A stretch of 64,000 nt of DNA. Origin: an uncultured Rikenellaceae bacterium (GTDB lineage: Bacteria > Bacteroidota > Bacteroidia > Bacteroidales > Rikenellaceae). Below are positions 45,197-54,609 of the stretch, one piece after another. Under the pieces are notes generated by a model. The model made no database searches. It was not told the origin of the DNA and saw only the letters and a list, made by a program, of their open reading frames with translations. How positions within the stretch are numbered: the stretch's first letter is position 1; the number at the start of each line of letters is the position of its first letter. The stretch is taken from contig CAMLTW010000004.1 in assembly GCA_946486375.1 (NCBI GenBank), forward strand, positions 186,001-250,000. The letters run 5' to 3'. Made by a program: the position numbers and the translations under genes.

Positions 45197-46834
45197 ATGA
45201 AAAAAACAGGGTTGTTTTTCCTGATCGTTTTGTCCGCAGCCGGCCTGCGGGCGCAGGATAATCCGTTTCCGGCTTTTCCGCCCGACGACGTGACCTGCGA
45301 AACGGACTGCGAGCAAATGAAATGGCAACTCGGCCTCACCTTCGCTCCCCGTCCGGAAAAAAACATATTCTACCGGGAATTTCTTTCGCCCAAATTCCGT
45401 TCGATGGGCACGAACCTCGTGCTGGGGCCGCTGAATCCGAAGCAACCCAACGGCAATTGGACGTGGCTGGAAGGAGAAAGCACGACCGGCCCGCTGGCAG
45501 CGGGACGTCCCATGATCGTCGCTTCCCCGGCCAACTTCTGGACAAACTACGTCCAGAGCTGGGAACCCGGCGGGGGCTACCTGACGGGAGCCGACTTTTA
45601 CGGACCGCTGGAACTGCACGACCTGCGGGGACTGACGGCAGAGAACTGGCCCGAACGGCGGCAACGGATCTTCGAGGAAGTGCAACGGGAACTCTACGGA
45701 TTCATCCCCGAAGCGGCGAACCGGCTGAAAATCGAATGGAGCGCGGGTGCGGACAGCACGGGAACGGCCGAAGGCGTGGCATTCCGGGAATATCGCCTGT
45801 CGGGAACGATCGACGTTTCCGGTTATCCGTCCGTACGCCATGCGCCGGTTGTTTCCGCCGTGGTGCGAATGCCATCGGGCCGTGCAGCGGAAGGGCGTAT
45901 TCCCCTGATTATCGGTTTCGGGGAAAGCATCGATGAAGAACTGTGGGGGCAACTCTCGCCTCTCGGTATCGCGGTAGCGGCCTTTTCGCCCCATCGACTG
46001 CAACCCGACAACGGAGCTTTCCTGACCAGCTACCTGATCGGGCTGGTCAACCGGGGAAACTGGCGAAAGCCGGACGACTGGGGTACGCTCGTCGCCTGGT
46101 CGTGGGGAGTCGGCCGCCTCATCGATTATTTCGAAACCCACGATACCGGAATCGATCCGGCCCGCATCGGCCTCACCGGACATTCCCGCTACGGCAAAGC
46201 CGCACTGGTCGCCATGGCCTACGAACCGCGTCTGGCCATCGCCTTCCCCAATTCTTCGGGAGCGTTGGGAGTCGCTCCCAGCCGGAGACACTGGGGGCAG
46301 GATCTGGAACATGCCACCGGACGGCTGGAATATCACTGGCTGGCCGGGAACTTTCTGAAATACATGGGCGTGCATCCGAGCAGCGCCGACGGCTACATGC
46401 CCCGGAAAGTGCTCGATCTGAAGGTCGATGCGGAGTCGTTGCTGGCTCTGTGCGCTCCGCGCCCGGTTTTCGTGGGCAACGGCAGCGAACCGGCCGGCGA
46501 TGCCTGGGCCGATCCCTACGGGCAATATCTGGCCTGCGTGGCCGCCGGCCCGGTCTACGAACTGCTGGGCGGAAAGGGAATCCGCATGTGCGACTCGCTG
46601 GAATACAGGGGCGCGAAAATCCCCTATCCGAAAACGGACAAGGCTTATCTGGCCGGGGACATCGGTTACCGCCGTCATCGCGGAGGACATACTCACGCCC
46701 CCAACTATTCGGTCTTCGCGCTGTTCGTCGCCAAATACCTGCTGAAAGAAGCGGGAGAAAAGGAAGCGCGAACGCCGGAACAGAAAGAATCCGGCGAAAG
46801 CGGGCCGCACACCTTACCTCGAACGACACACTAA
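45197..46834 (+). CDS. CE15-like glucuronoyl esterase
   Basis: 545 residues with a signal peptide (ending LRAQ). Alpha/beta-hydrolase of the CE15 type, with the nucleophile motif GHSRYGKAA (Ser near residue 327), the preceding WGTLVAWSWGVGRLIDYF and the catalytic His in RHRGGHTHAP near residue 496. Such enzymes cleave the ester between lignin alcohols and the 4-O-methyl-glucuronate of xylan, and some act on other uronate esters. First gene of a plus-strand run with GH3 and GH28. It ends in a charged tail beyond the fold. Confidence 0.82.
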   Translation: MKKTGLFFLIVLSAAGLRAQDNPFPAFPPDDVTCETDCEQMKWQLGLTFAPRPEKNIFYREFLSPKFRSMGTNLVLGPLNPKQPNGNWTWLEGESTTGPLAAGRPMIVASPANFWTNYVQSWEPGGGYLTGADFYGPLELHDLRGLTAENWPERRQRIFEEVQRELYGFIPEAANRLKIEWSAGADSTGTAEGVAFREYRLSGTIDVSGYPSVRHAPVVSAVVRMPSGRAAEGRIPLIIGFGESIDEELWGQLSPLGIAVAAFSPHRLQPDNGAFLTSYLIGLVNRGNWRKPDDWGTLVAWSWGVGRLIDYFETHDTGIDPARIGLTGHSRYGKAALVAMAYEPRLAIAFPNSSGALGVAPSRRHWGQDLEHATGRLEYHWLAGNFLKYMGVHPSSADGYMPRKVLDLKVDAESLLALCAPRPVFVGNGSEPAGDAWADPYGQYLACVAAGPVYELLGGKGIRMCDSLEYRGAKIPYPKTDKAYLAGDIGYRRHRGGHTHAPNYSVFALFVAKYLLKEAGEKEARTPEQKESGESGPHTLPRTTH

Positions 46835-46856
46835 CCTTCATATTCGACACCACGAC

Positions 46857-49499
46857 ATGAAAAAATTCCTCTTATCGGCGCTTGCATTCGTCGCCCTGTT
46901 GCAGCCTGCAACCCTTTGCGGGCAAAAAACGGCCTACCGGTATCCGTTCCGAAATCCCGACCTCAGCGTCGAACAGCGCATCGACAACCTGCTCGAACTG
47001 CTCACCCCGGAAGAAAAGATCGGCATGATGATGAATTCTTCGCAGGCCGTACCGCGGCTGGGGATTCCGGCTTACGACTGGTGGAACGAAGCCCTCCACG
47101 GCGTAGCGCGGGCCGGTCTGGCCACCGTGTTTCCGCAGGCTATCGGGATGGCGGCCGTCTGGGACGACGGGGAGCACCGGAAAACATTCGAAATCATCTC
47201 GGACGAAGCCCGCGCCAAGTACAACGAAGCGGTGCGGCAGAGCAACCGGGGCCGTTATTACGGCCTCACCTTCTGGACGCCCAACATCAACATCTTCCGC
47301 GACCCGCGCTGGGGCCGGGGACAGGAAACCTACGGGGAAGACCCCTTCCTGACGGCGCGGCTGGGCGTAGCCGCCGTGCTGGGGCTTCAGGGCAACGACC
47401 CGAACTATTTCAAAACCCACGCCTGCGCCAAGCATTACGCCGTACACAGCGGCCCGGAATGGAACCGGCATTCGTACGATGCCAGACCCACGGAAAGGGA
47501 CTTGTGGGAAACCTACCTGCCGGCTTTCAGGGCGCTCATCTATGAAGCTAACGTGCAGGAGGTGATGTGCGCCTACAACGCCATCGAAGGGGAACCCTGC
47601 TGCGGAAACGACCGGTTTCTGACGGACATCCTGCGGAACAAGTGGGGATACGACGGAATGGTGGTTTCCGACTGCGGGGCCATCAAGGACTTCCACCTAC
47701 CCGACCACCACGGCACCCATGAAACCCCGGCCCTCGCCTCGGCGGACGCCGTGCTGCACGGCACGGACGTGGAATGCGGCAGCGTTTACCGGAACCTGAC
47801 GGAAGCCCTCGAAAAGGGACGGATCACCGAAGCGCAGCTCGATGTTTCGCTGCGCCGGATTCTGCGCGGTTGGTTCCGGCTGGGAATGCTCGACCCGGCC
47901 GACCGGGTGCCCTGGAGCGACCTTCCCTACTCGGTGGTGGATTCTCCGGAGCACCGGGCGCAGGCACTGAACGTAGCCCGCAAATCCATGACCCTGCTGA
48001 AAAACGAAGGCAACGTGCTTCCGCTTAGCAAGCGGATCAAGCGGATCGCCGTCATCGGCCCCAACGCGGCGGACAGCATCATGCAATGGGGAAACTACAA
48101 CGGCTTCCCCTCCTCCACCGTCACCATCCTCGACGGCATCCGGTCCAAGCTCCCCCAGGCGGAAATCATCTACGAACGCGGCTGCGATCTGGTCGATCCG
48201 TGGGTGAGAACCTCGCTGCACGAGCATTTCCGCACCGACGGAAAACGGGGCATGAAAGTCGAGTTCTTCAACAACAACGCCTGGCAGGGAAGACCGGCGG
48301 CTACGCTGGTGAACGCTGCGGACGCCATCGGCTACAACAGTTCCGGGGGAACGGCGCTGGCGCAGGGCGTGAATCCGGAGAACACCTCGACCCGCATTTC
48401 CGGCCGGCTCACGGCTCCGTACAGCGGGGAAGCGGTTCTTACCGTACGGGCTTCCGACGGCTACAAACTGTTCGTGAACGGGAAAGAAGTGCTGGCGAAA
48501 ACGGGCCGGGAGGCCTCGGCGCCCTCCGAATACGCGCTTCGCACGGTCAAAGGAAAAATCTACGATATCGTGCTCGAACAGGCCCAGACGGGGCGGCGGG
48601 TCAGCATCGACTTCGCGGTCGTCCGGAAAGAACCGGCCGATTTTTCGGCGCTGGTGAAAAGAATTAAAAATGCCGACGCGGTGATCTACGTGGGCGGACT
48701 GTCGCCGAAGCTCGAAGGGGAAGAGATGCAGGTGAACGCGGAAGGCTTCCGGGGAGGCGACAGGGTTTCCATCGACCTGCCGAAAATCCAGCGGCAGATG
48801 CTCGCCGACCTTCGGAAAACGGGCAAACCGGTGATTTTCGTCCTCTGCACGGGAAGTTCGCTGGCGCTGGAACAGGACGAAAAGAACTACGACGCCCTGC
48901 TGTGCGCCTGGTACGGCGGACAGGCGGGAGGCACGGCTGTGGCCGACGTGCTTTTCGGGGATTACAATCCGGCGGGACGGCTGCCGGTGACCTTTTACAA
49001 AAGCCTCGAACAGCTGGACGGCAACCTGAAAGAAACAGACGAAGCCCGACGGGGATTCGAGAACTACGACATGACGGGCCGCACCTATCGTTACATGACG
49101 GAAGCCCCGCTCTATCCGTTCGGACACGGGCTGAGCTATTCCTCGTTCGAGTATGGCGACGCCGTCCTTCATGCGCCTAAAATCGGAACGGGGGAAAACC
49201 TGTACGTCACGGTTCCCGTCACCAACACGTCCGGAATCGGCGGGGAAGAAGTGGTGCAGGTCTATGTCAAGCGCAACGACGATCCGCAGGCACCGGTCAA
49301 ATCCCTCCGCGCTTTCAGGCGGGTTTACCTCGAGCCGGGCCAAACCCGGCAGGTGGAATTGCAGATCGACCCCGAATCGTTCCGATTCTACGAACCGGGG
49401 ACGGACGGGCTGGTCGCCAAAGCGGGAGAATACACGATCCTTTACGGAGGCACGTCGGCCGACAGCGGACTGAAGAGCCTCCGGGTAACGGTGGAATGA
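46857..49499 (+). CDS. GH3 glycoside hydrolase with PA14 insert (beta-xylosidase/glucosidase type)
   Basis: 880 residues, secreted (signal peptide ends at CGQ). N-terminal TIM barrel with the catalytic nucleophile Asp near residue 272 (GMVVSDCGAI). An (alpha/beta)6 sandwich is interrupted by a PA14 domain at about residues 456-592 (VEFFNNNAWQGRP...SDGYKLFVNGKEV), and a fibronectin III-like end follows (TVPVTNTSGIGGEEVVQVYV). The PA14 insert shapes the active-site entrance in known relatives. The barrel motifs GRYYGLTFWTPNINIFRDPRWGRGQETYGEDP resemble bacterial xylan 1,4-beta-xylosidases. 22 bp after the CE15 gene, so co-transcribed. Confidence 0.9.
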   Translation: MKKFLLSALAFVALLQPATLCGQKTAYRYPFRNPDLSVEQRIDNLLELLTPEEKIGMMMNSSQAVPRLGIPAYDWWNEALHGVARAGLATVFPQAIGMAAVWDDGEHRKTFEIISDEARAKYNEAVRQSNRGRYYGLTFWTPNINIFRDPRWGRGQETYGEDPFLTARLGVAAVLGLQGNDPNYFKTHACAKHYAVHSGPEWNRHSYDARPTERDLWETYLPAFRALIYEANVQEVMCAYNAIEGEPCCGNDRFLTDILRNKWGYDGMVVSDCGAIKDFHLPDHHGTHETPALASADAVLHGTDVECGSVYRNLTEALEKGRITEAQLDVSLRRILRGWFRLGMLDPADRVPWSDLPYSVVDSPEHRAQALNVARKSMTLLKNEGNVLPLSKRIKRIAVIGPNAADSIMQWGNYNGFPSSTVTILDGIRSKLPQAEIIYERGCDLVDPWVRTSLHEHFRTDGKRGMKVEFFNNNAWQGRPAATLVNAADAIGYNSSGGTALAQGVNPENTSTRISGRLTAPYSGEAVLTVRASDGYKLFVNGKEVLAKTGREASAPSEYALRTVKGKIYDIVLEQAQTGRRVSIDFAVVRKEPADFSALVKRIKNADAVIYVGGLSPKLEGEEMQVNAEGFRGGDRVSIDLPKIQRQMLADLRKTGKPVIFVLCTGSSLALEQDEKNYDALLCAWYGGQAGGTAVADVLFGDYNPAGRLPVTFYKSLEQLDGNLKETDEARRGFENYDMTGRTYRYMTEAPLYPFGHGLSYSSFEYGDAVLHAPKIGTGENLYVTVPVTNTSGIGGEEVVQVYVKRNDDPQAPVKSLRAFRRVYLEPGQTRQVELQIDPESFRFYEPGTDGLVAKAGEYTILYGGTSADSGLKSLRVTVE

Positions 49500-49567
49500 T
49501 GCGGCAAAGCCCCGCACCGGGGTACCGGGAATGAAAGGGCTCTCCGTAAATATTTCCTTTTTCGCTA

Positions 49568-49596
49568 AAGGTTCTCCTGCGGGAGAGCCTTTTTTT
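49568..49596 (+). terminator. Terminator after the GH3 gene
   Basis: GGTTCTCC (49570-49577) pairs with GGAGAGCC (49582-49589) followed by seven T. It separates the CE15-GH3 unit from GH28. Confidence 0.85.
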
Positions 49597-49646
49597 CGTG
49601 TGTTGTTTTTCTTTCGGAAACGAAAAAAATTCCCGGAACCGTAACA

Positions 49647-49678
49647 TTTGGAAATTCGGCGAAAGAACGCTACATTTA
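49647..49678 (+). promoter_or_regulatory. Promoter of the GH28 gene
   Basis: TTTG (49647-49650), 20 bp, TACATTTA (49671-49678; last base off consensus). It overlaps the upstream in-frame TTG at 49648, which excludes that codon as start and supports ATG 49714. Confidence 0.55.
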
Positions 49679-49713
49679 AACACTCTTTTTTGAATTATTT
49701 TAAAATCTCGATC

Positions 49714-51336
49714 ATGAACCGAATGTCATTCCTCCCGCTTTTCTTCCGAAGCCGCCGGAAAGCCGCTTTCCCGGCTTTGCTGCTGGCTGCGGGTCTGCTG
49801 GCCGCGCCGGCAGCCGCACAGGACAAACCCCTTCCGACCAAAGAAGAGGTCGGAGCGCTGCACATGCCGGACGAAATCGCCCCCGTCCGGGCGCCCTTCG
49901 CCATGCCGCAGTTCACCAAACCGACGTTCCCGGCGCTGACCGTGAACATTACGGAAAAAGGCGCCCGACCGGAAACGCTCTGCACCAAGGCCATTCAGGC
50001 GGCCGTCGACGAGGTCAGCGGCAAGGGGGGCGGCACGGTGACCGTTCCCGCAGGCATCTGGCGTACCGGGCGGATCAGCCTCAAGAGCAACGTGAACCTG
50101 CATCTGGAAGCGGGAGCGGAGCTTCATTTCAGCGGCAACATCGAAGACTACCGTCCGGCCGTCTTCACCCGCAACGAAGGAGTGGAAGTGATGTCGCTGG
50201 GCGCCCTCATTTACGCCAACGGGCAGGAGAACATCGCCGTGACGGGTAAAGGAAAACTGGTAGGGCCGCCGCGCGACTGTCCCATCCAGAAACAGATGAT
50301 GCGGTCGGGCGTGATCGAAAACGTCATTTCCGCCGATACTCCGGTGTCGGAACGGGTTTACGAGGGGTACGACGGCGGCCCCGTCTTTCTGCCGATGTTC
50401 GTTTCCCCGATCAACTGCAAAAACGTCTACATCGAAGGGATTACGCTGGAACGGACGCCGTTCTGGAACGTGGTGCCGGTCTACTGCGACGGGGTGATCA
50501 TCCGGGGCATCACGGTGCACTCGGTCGGGATTCCGCGCGGGGACGGCATCGACGTGGAATCCTCCCGCAACGTGCTGATCGAATATTCCACCCTCAGTTG
50601 CGGGGACGACTGTTTCACCATCAAGGCGGGCCGTTGCGAGGACGGACTGCGGGTGAACAAGCCGTCGGAAAACATCGTGGTGCGCTACTGTCTGGCCCAG
50701 AAAGGGCACGGCGGCATCACCTGCGGCAGCGAAACGGCGGGGATGATCCGCAACCTTTACGTGCATGACTGCGTATTCGACGGCACCGGCACCGGCATCC
50801 GATTCAAAACCCGGCGCAACCGGGGCGGCGGCGGAGAGAACCTTTATTACGAACGGATCCGCATGGATCTTTCCGGCCCCGCCTTCAACTGGGACATGCT
50901 CGGCAGCCGAACCTACGTGGGCGATCTGGCCAACCGGCTCCCCGCACGGGAAATCAACCAGCTCACTCCGTCCTACAAGAACATCGTGGCCCGCGACCTG
51001 ATCGTGGAACGGACGCCTCAGTTCATCAAGGCCACCGGGATTCCCGAAACGCCGCTGACGAACGTGCTGATCGAAAACGCGCAGGTAAACTGCAACAGGC
51101 TGATCCTGCTCCGGGACGTGAAGGACTTCACGCTTCGCAATGCGGAAATCCGCAGTCAGGACGGCGCCATCGACGTGCTGGACGGCCGGAACCTGCTGTT
51201 CGACCGGGTGAAATTCACCGTGCCGAACGGCGAAATCCGGATGAAGGTCGAAGGGGAGCTTTCCGGCAACATCCGGTTTGAGGATTGCTCGCCCGCCAAA
51301 CCCGTCGGCTGGACGGACACCGAATGGAAACGGTGA
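49714..51336 (+). CDS. GH28 polygalacturonase-like hydrolase
   Basis: 540 residues with a signal peptide (AAPAAAQ). Right-handed beta-helix of family GH28 with the catalytic set: GDGIDVES, GDDCF (Asp pair near residues 297-298), GHGGITCGSET near 330, and GIRFKT with Arg and Lys. It should cut galacturonan or rhamnogalacturonan backbones in the periplasm or at the surface. It has its own promoter and terminator although adjacent to the CE15-GH3 unit. With the GH78-like, CE8 and CE15 enzymes in the window it argues for pectin use. Confidence 0.92.
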   Translation: MNRMSFLPLFFRSRRKAAFPALLLAAGLLAAPAAAQDKPLPTKEEVGALHMPDEIAPVRAPFAMPQFTKPTFPALTVNITEKGARPETLCTKAIQAAVDEVSGKGGGTVTVPAGIWRTGRISLKSNVNLHLEAGAELHFSGNIEDYRPAVFTRNEGVEVMSLGALIYANGQENIAVTGKGKLVGPPRDCPIQKQMMRSGVIENVISADTPVSERVYEGYDGGPVFLPMFVSPINCKNVYIEGITLERTPFWNVVPVYCDGVIIRGITVHSVGIPRGDGIDVESSRNVLIEYSTLSCGDDCFTIKAGRCEDGLRVNKPSENIVVRYCLAQKGHGGITCGSETAGMIRNLYVHDCVFDGTGTGIRFKTRRNRGGGGENLYYERIRMDLSGPAFNWDMLGSRTYVGDLANRLPAREINQLTPSYKNIVARDLIVERTPQFIKATGIPETPLTNVLIENAQVNCNRLILLRDVKDFTLRNAEIRSQDGAIDVLDGRNLLFDRVKFTVPNGEIRMKVEGELSGNIRFEDCSPAKPVGWTDTEWKR

Positions 51337-51380
51337 GAAGGCCGCTCTGTCGGTAACCGGGAAATCCCGTAAGAGTTCGA

Positions 51381-51425
51381 CGCGGGAATCCAAGCATCCA
51401 ACGGCTTGAGATTCCCGCGTTTTAT
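51381..51425 (+). terminator. Terminator of the GH28 gene
   Basis: CGCGGGAATCCAAGC (51381-51395) pairs with GCTTGAGATTCCCGCG (51404-51419) followed by TTTTATTT. The CGCGGGAATC core recurs at 51534. Confidence 0.75.
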
Positions 51426-51660
51426 TTGCGGCGCAGCTGCGCTCCTCGCCATGACGCGAAGGCGGTACGATTCCCCGGCGGCAAGGAGCATCCGGTTGCT
51501 TTGCGTTATTCCGAGCGTAGCAGATAGGCGGAACGCGGGAATCTCATCCGGTATACAATAGGGATGTTCACGTCGCAACTCGTGTTGCTCCTCAGCATGA
51601 CGTTATGTAATCCGATTTTTCCTGCCGTTTGGAAATCGAAGAGCCTTGCGGTACGACTGC
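51426..51660. repeat. Palindromic intergenic repeat-like region
   Basis: Contains CGCGGGAATCTCA (51534-51546), the reverse complement of TGAGATTCCCGCG in the preceding terminator (51408-51420), plus TTATTCCGAGCGTAG and CTCAGCATGACG. The phrases ATTCCGAGCGTAG and GGAATCTCA are typical of dispersed non-coding repeats in many bacterial genomes. No gene seen. Confidence 0.45.
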
Positions 51661-51664
51661 AAAG

Positions 51665-51694
51665 AAGAGGCCGCCCTTTGAAGGGCGGCCTCTT
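51665..51694 (-). terminator. Terminator of the TonB receptor operon
   Basis: Perfect 14-bp stem AAGAGGCCGCCCTT (51665-51678), 2-base loop, AAGGGCGGCCTCTT (51681-51694), 53 bp after the receptor stop. On the minus strand CTTTGC follows. Confidence 0.75.
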
Positions 51695-51746
51695 GCGTAC
51701 TTCCGGAAACGGAAACGGAAACGAACCGTTTCCGATCCGAAGAAGT

Positions 51747-54557
51747 TTAAAAATTGGTGCTCACCTGGAAAACGAAGGTGCGCGGCGCCGAAACGTCCAT
51801 CGGCCGGACGCAGTATTCCTCGTTCAGCAGGTTGTTGATGCTCAACTGGAACTGCATGTTGTTGGTCACCTTCACCCCGGCGCGGACATCCATCACGAAA
51901 TGTCCCTTATTGTTTTCCTTCCAGTAACCGTTTAGGTCGCCGAACAGCAGCCCGCGCACGTAATCCATCACTTCCGGCTTGGCCTTGGGCCGTTCGTCCA
52001 CCATGAAATAATCCACCGCTTCGGTCTTGCTCTTCCACGAAAGGTTCGTGCCGAGGGTGAGCCGGCGCCACTGGAAGTCGATCACGCCCTTCACGGAGTG
52101 TTTCTGCCGATATTTCAGGTACCTGGAATTGTTGGACTTGACTTTCAGCTGCAACGGATCGGTGTAGGCGTCTTCGACGGCGTTCCGCTCCTTATAGTTC
52201 ACGTCCTCCGGCTCCAGGTACACATACCCCAGATTATACGTGAAGCGGGTGTGCGGCGTCAGGGTGCAAATCCCGTTGATCGAGAAATCCACGCCGTAGA
52301 TGCGGGCCTTGTCCACGTTGTAGAACTGGGCGCCGATTCCCGGCATCTGCCCGGAAGTCACCATCGTGAACACGTCTCTCAGGTTATCCACGTACTCGAA
52401 GGTGGACGTATTGAAAAGCCCGATGTTGAACTCGATCATGTTCTTGTATTCGGTGTAGAATCCGGCAATATCGAGGTAGCCGGAGAAAGGCCCGAAGCGG
52501 TATCCCTGCCGGAAGCCCAGCTCCGTATTGAACCCACTTTCCGCCTTGAGGTTGGCGTTCGGATAGGCGGCGATTCCCCCGATATTCTTATAAATGTACT
52601 TTTCGGTGATGGAAGGATAGCGGTACCCCTGCCCGACCGAAGCCCGCAGATAGCTGTTTTTCCCCAACTGGTAATTCAGACCGCCCCGGAGCACCGGTTT
52701 CACCGGAATGCGGGTGCCGAACACCTTGGTTTCGGCTTCCCGGTAGTGGGAATCGACCCGATAATATTCGAACCGCGCCCCCAGCGAGAGGTTCAGCCGT
52801 CCGAAAAACTTGTCATCGTACTGAAAATAAAGGGCGGCGTTGTCGCTGCGGTGGTCGCCGGTCATTTCCGTATCGGCGGTCACGTGCTCGTAGGTCAGCC
52901 CCGTGGTGATCTGCGCCCGTCCGAAATCCTTGTTGAACTGATAATCCACGTAGTAGGAAGCCGAACGGTCGGGCGTGATGAGCTGCTTCGGTTTCGTCTT
53001 ATCCGTATCGAGCACCCAGTTTATCAGGTCGCCGCCGTTCAGAGCGGGAAGCGGCGACCGCGCCGAAATCCAGGAAATCAGATCGACGTAATCGGCCGGC
53101 TTCGCGTTCGGGAAGAAATGGTTCCCCACGTTGCCGATGGCTCCCATCAGCCCGGTCACGTCTCCGGTGTTCAGCGCCTCGGTGATGTGAGGCAGGAAGG
53201 TGGGAACGAGCTGCAGCGGATTGTTCACGATATCGAGCAGTTCCGGAAGCGAATTGGCATAGTCGAATCCCATGTTGCCCGCGATGTCGAACAACGACTT
53301 GTCGGTCGAACGCGTCACGATGTTGTCCGACGTGAAGTAAAGCCGGCTTTTCAGGCGGTGGGTCGTGTGGTTATCGGCATTGTAATAAGTCAGGAAAGGG
53401 TCCACGTACAGCTCGTTTCCCTGCCGGGACATGTTGGTCAGCGGCGACTGCTCGTAGGCTTCTTCCGGAGAACGCCACAGGAAGGCATCCCCGGCCTCGT
53501 CCGACATGAAGTTGACATTCAGGCCGTAGTGCAATCCGTCCACGGTCGGATCGTGATGGGTGAAACTTCCCCCTACCCGGACGCGCTTGTTGAAAGCGCC
53601 CTGTTTGTAACCTTCGTCCGTAAAAAGGTTGAGGCTCCCCGCCACGTCCCAGTTACCGATCCGGCGCGTGTGGGAAAAGTCCAGCCCGTTGTACATCGGG
53701 TTCCGGACGCCGTAGAACAGCGTTTTCCGCAGCAGCGGGTCCACCTCGTATTTTCCTTCCTTCCAGAAATCCCGGCTCCACCAGATGTAATCCTTGTTTT
53801 CGGGGTTTCCGTAAATTCCCATGTAGGCATTCACGTGAGTTACCGGATCCGGCCCCGGACGGGACGTCCGCACGTTGATCAGCCCGTTCAGCGCCGAAGA
53901 GCCGTACAACACGGAAGAGGCTCCCTTGATGACTTCGACCTGTTCGATGTTTTCCATCGGAATGGCGTTCCAGTTGATTTCGCCGCCCGCCGGGGAAAGG
54001 ATCGACATCCCGTCCACCAGGATCAGGCTGCGGCTCCCCACACCGTACGTCCAGCCGCTGCCGCCCCGGATGGACGGCTGTTTGTCCACGATGTCCACTC
54101 CCGGCAGCGTGGTCAGCGTCGCCCGGATGTCCGAAGGATTCTGCTTGGCGATGTCCTCCGACTGGAGCACGTCCATGGAAACGGTCACGTCGCTCAGTTT
54201 CTGTTCGAAACGTCCCACGCTCACCACGACCGCATCCAGCAGGTCGGCCGAAGGCTTCATGTACACGTCCTGCTTGAGGTTTTCCCGTCGTTCCACCACC
54301 AGCGGCAGCGTCCGGGTTTCGTACCCCAGGAAACTATAGGTTAGGATGATTCCCCCTTCCGGAACCGGAAGTTCGTAGTATCCTTCCGCATTGGAAACCG
54401 TTCCTTTCTGGCTTCCCTTGTCGGTGTAATAGATGCTCACTCCCTGCATGGGGGCATTGTCGTTCCCCGCATCGTATATGTATCCCGTCACCTTCTGCCC
54501 GAATCCGATCTGAACCAGCAACAGCAGCAAGGCGGTTATCCACAAATTCTTCTTCAT
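51747..54557 (-). CDS. TonB-dependent receptor
   Basis: 936 residues from MKKNLWITALLLLL (54557). The open frame extends 12 codons upstream. Signal peptide to FGQ, carboxypeptidase-like domain (VTGYIYDAGNDNAPMQGVSIYY), plug (IRATLTTLPGVDIVDKQPSIRGGSGW, LVDGMSIL, GASSVLYGSSALNG), and barrel ending FVFQVSTNF. It lacks SusC-specific plug motifs and a SusD partner. It follows a lipoprotein gene by 52 bp, suggesting a receptor/lipoprotein pair for a non-glycan ligand such as a metal chelate or peptide. The ligand is unknown. Confidence 0.9.
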   Translation of the reverse strand: MKKNLWITALLLLLVQIGFGQKVTGYIYDAGNDNAPMQGVSIYYTDKGSQKGTVSNAEGYYELPVPEGGIILTYSFLGYETRTLPLVVERRENLKQDVYMKPSADLLDAVVVSVGRFEQKLSDVTVSMDVLQSEDIAKQNPSDIRATLTTLPGVDIVDKQPSIRGGSGWTYGVGSRSLILVDGMSILSPAGGEINWNAIPMENIEQVEVIKGASSVLYGSSALNGLINVRTSRPGPDPVTHVNAYMGIYGNPENKDYIWWSRDFWKEGKYEVDPLLRKTLFYGVRNPMYNGLDFSHTRRIGNWDVAGSLNLFTDEGYKQGAFNKRVRVGGSFTHHDPTVDGLHYGLNVNFMSDEAGDAFLWRSPEEAYEQSPLTNMSRQGNELYVDPFLTYYNADNHTTHRLKSRLYFTSDNIVTRSTDKSLFDIAGNMGFDYANSLPELLDIVNNPLQLVPTFLPHITEALNTGDVTGLMGAIGNVGNHFFPNAKPADYVDLISWISARSPLPALNGGDLINWVLDTDKTKPKQLITPDRSASYYVDYQFNKDFGRAQITTGLTYEHVTADTEMTGDHRSDNAALYFQYDDKFFGRLNLSLGARFEYYRVDSHYREAETKVFGTRIPVKPVLRGGLNYQLGKNSYLRASVGQGYRYPSITEKYIYKNIGGIAAYPNANLKAESGFNTELGFRQGYRFGPFSGYLDIAGFYTEYKNMIEFNIGLFNTSTFEYVDNLRDVFTMVTSGQMPGIGAQFYNVDKARIYGVDFSINGICTLTPHTRFTYNLGYVYLEPEDVNYKERNAVEDAYTDPLQLKVKSNNSRYLKYRQKHSVKGVIDFQWRRLTLGTNLSWKSKTEAVDYFMVDERPKAKPEVMDYVRGLLFGDLNGYWKENNKGHFVMDVRAGVKVTNNMQFQLSINNLLNEEYCVRPMDVSAPRTFVFQVSTNF

Positions 54558-54609
54558 TTTTCTCGATTGTTTTTCGCTCTCCGGTTTATGCATGTTCTCT
54601 TACGGCGAA

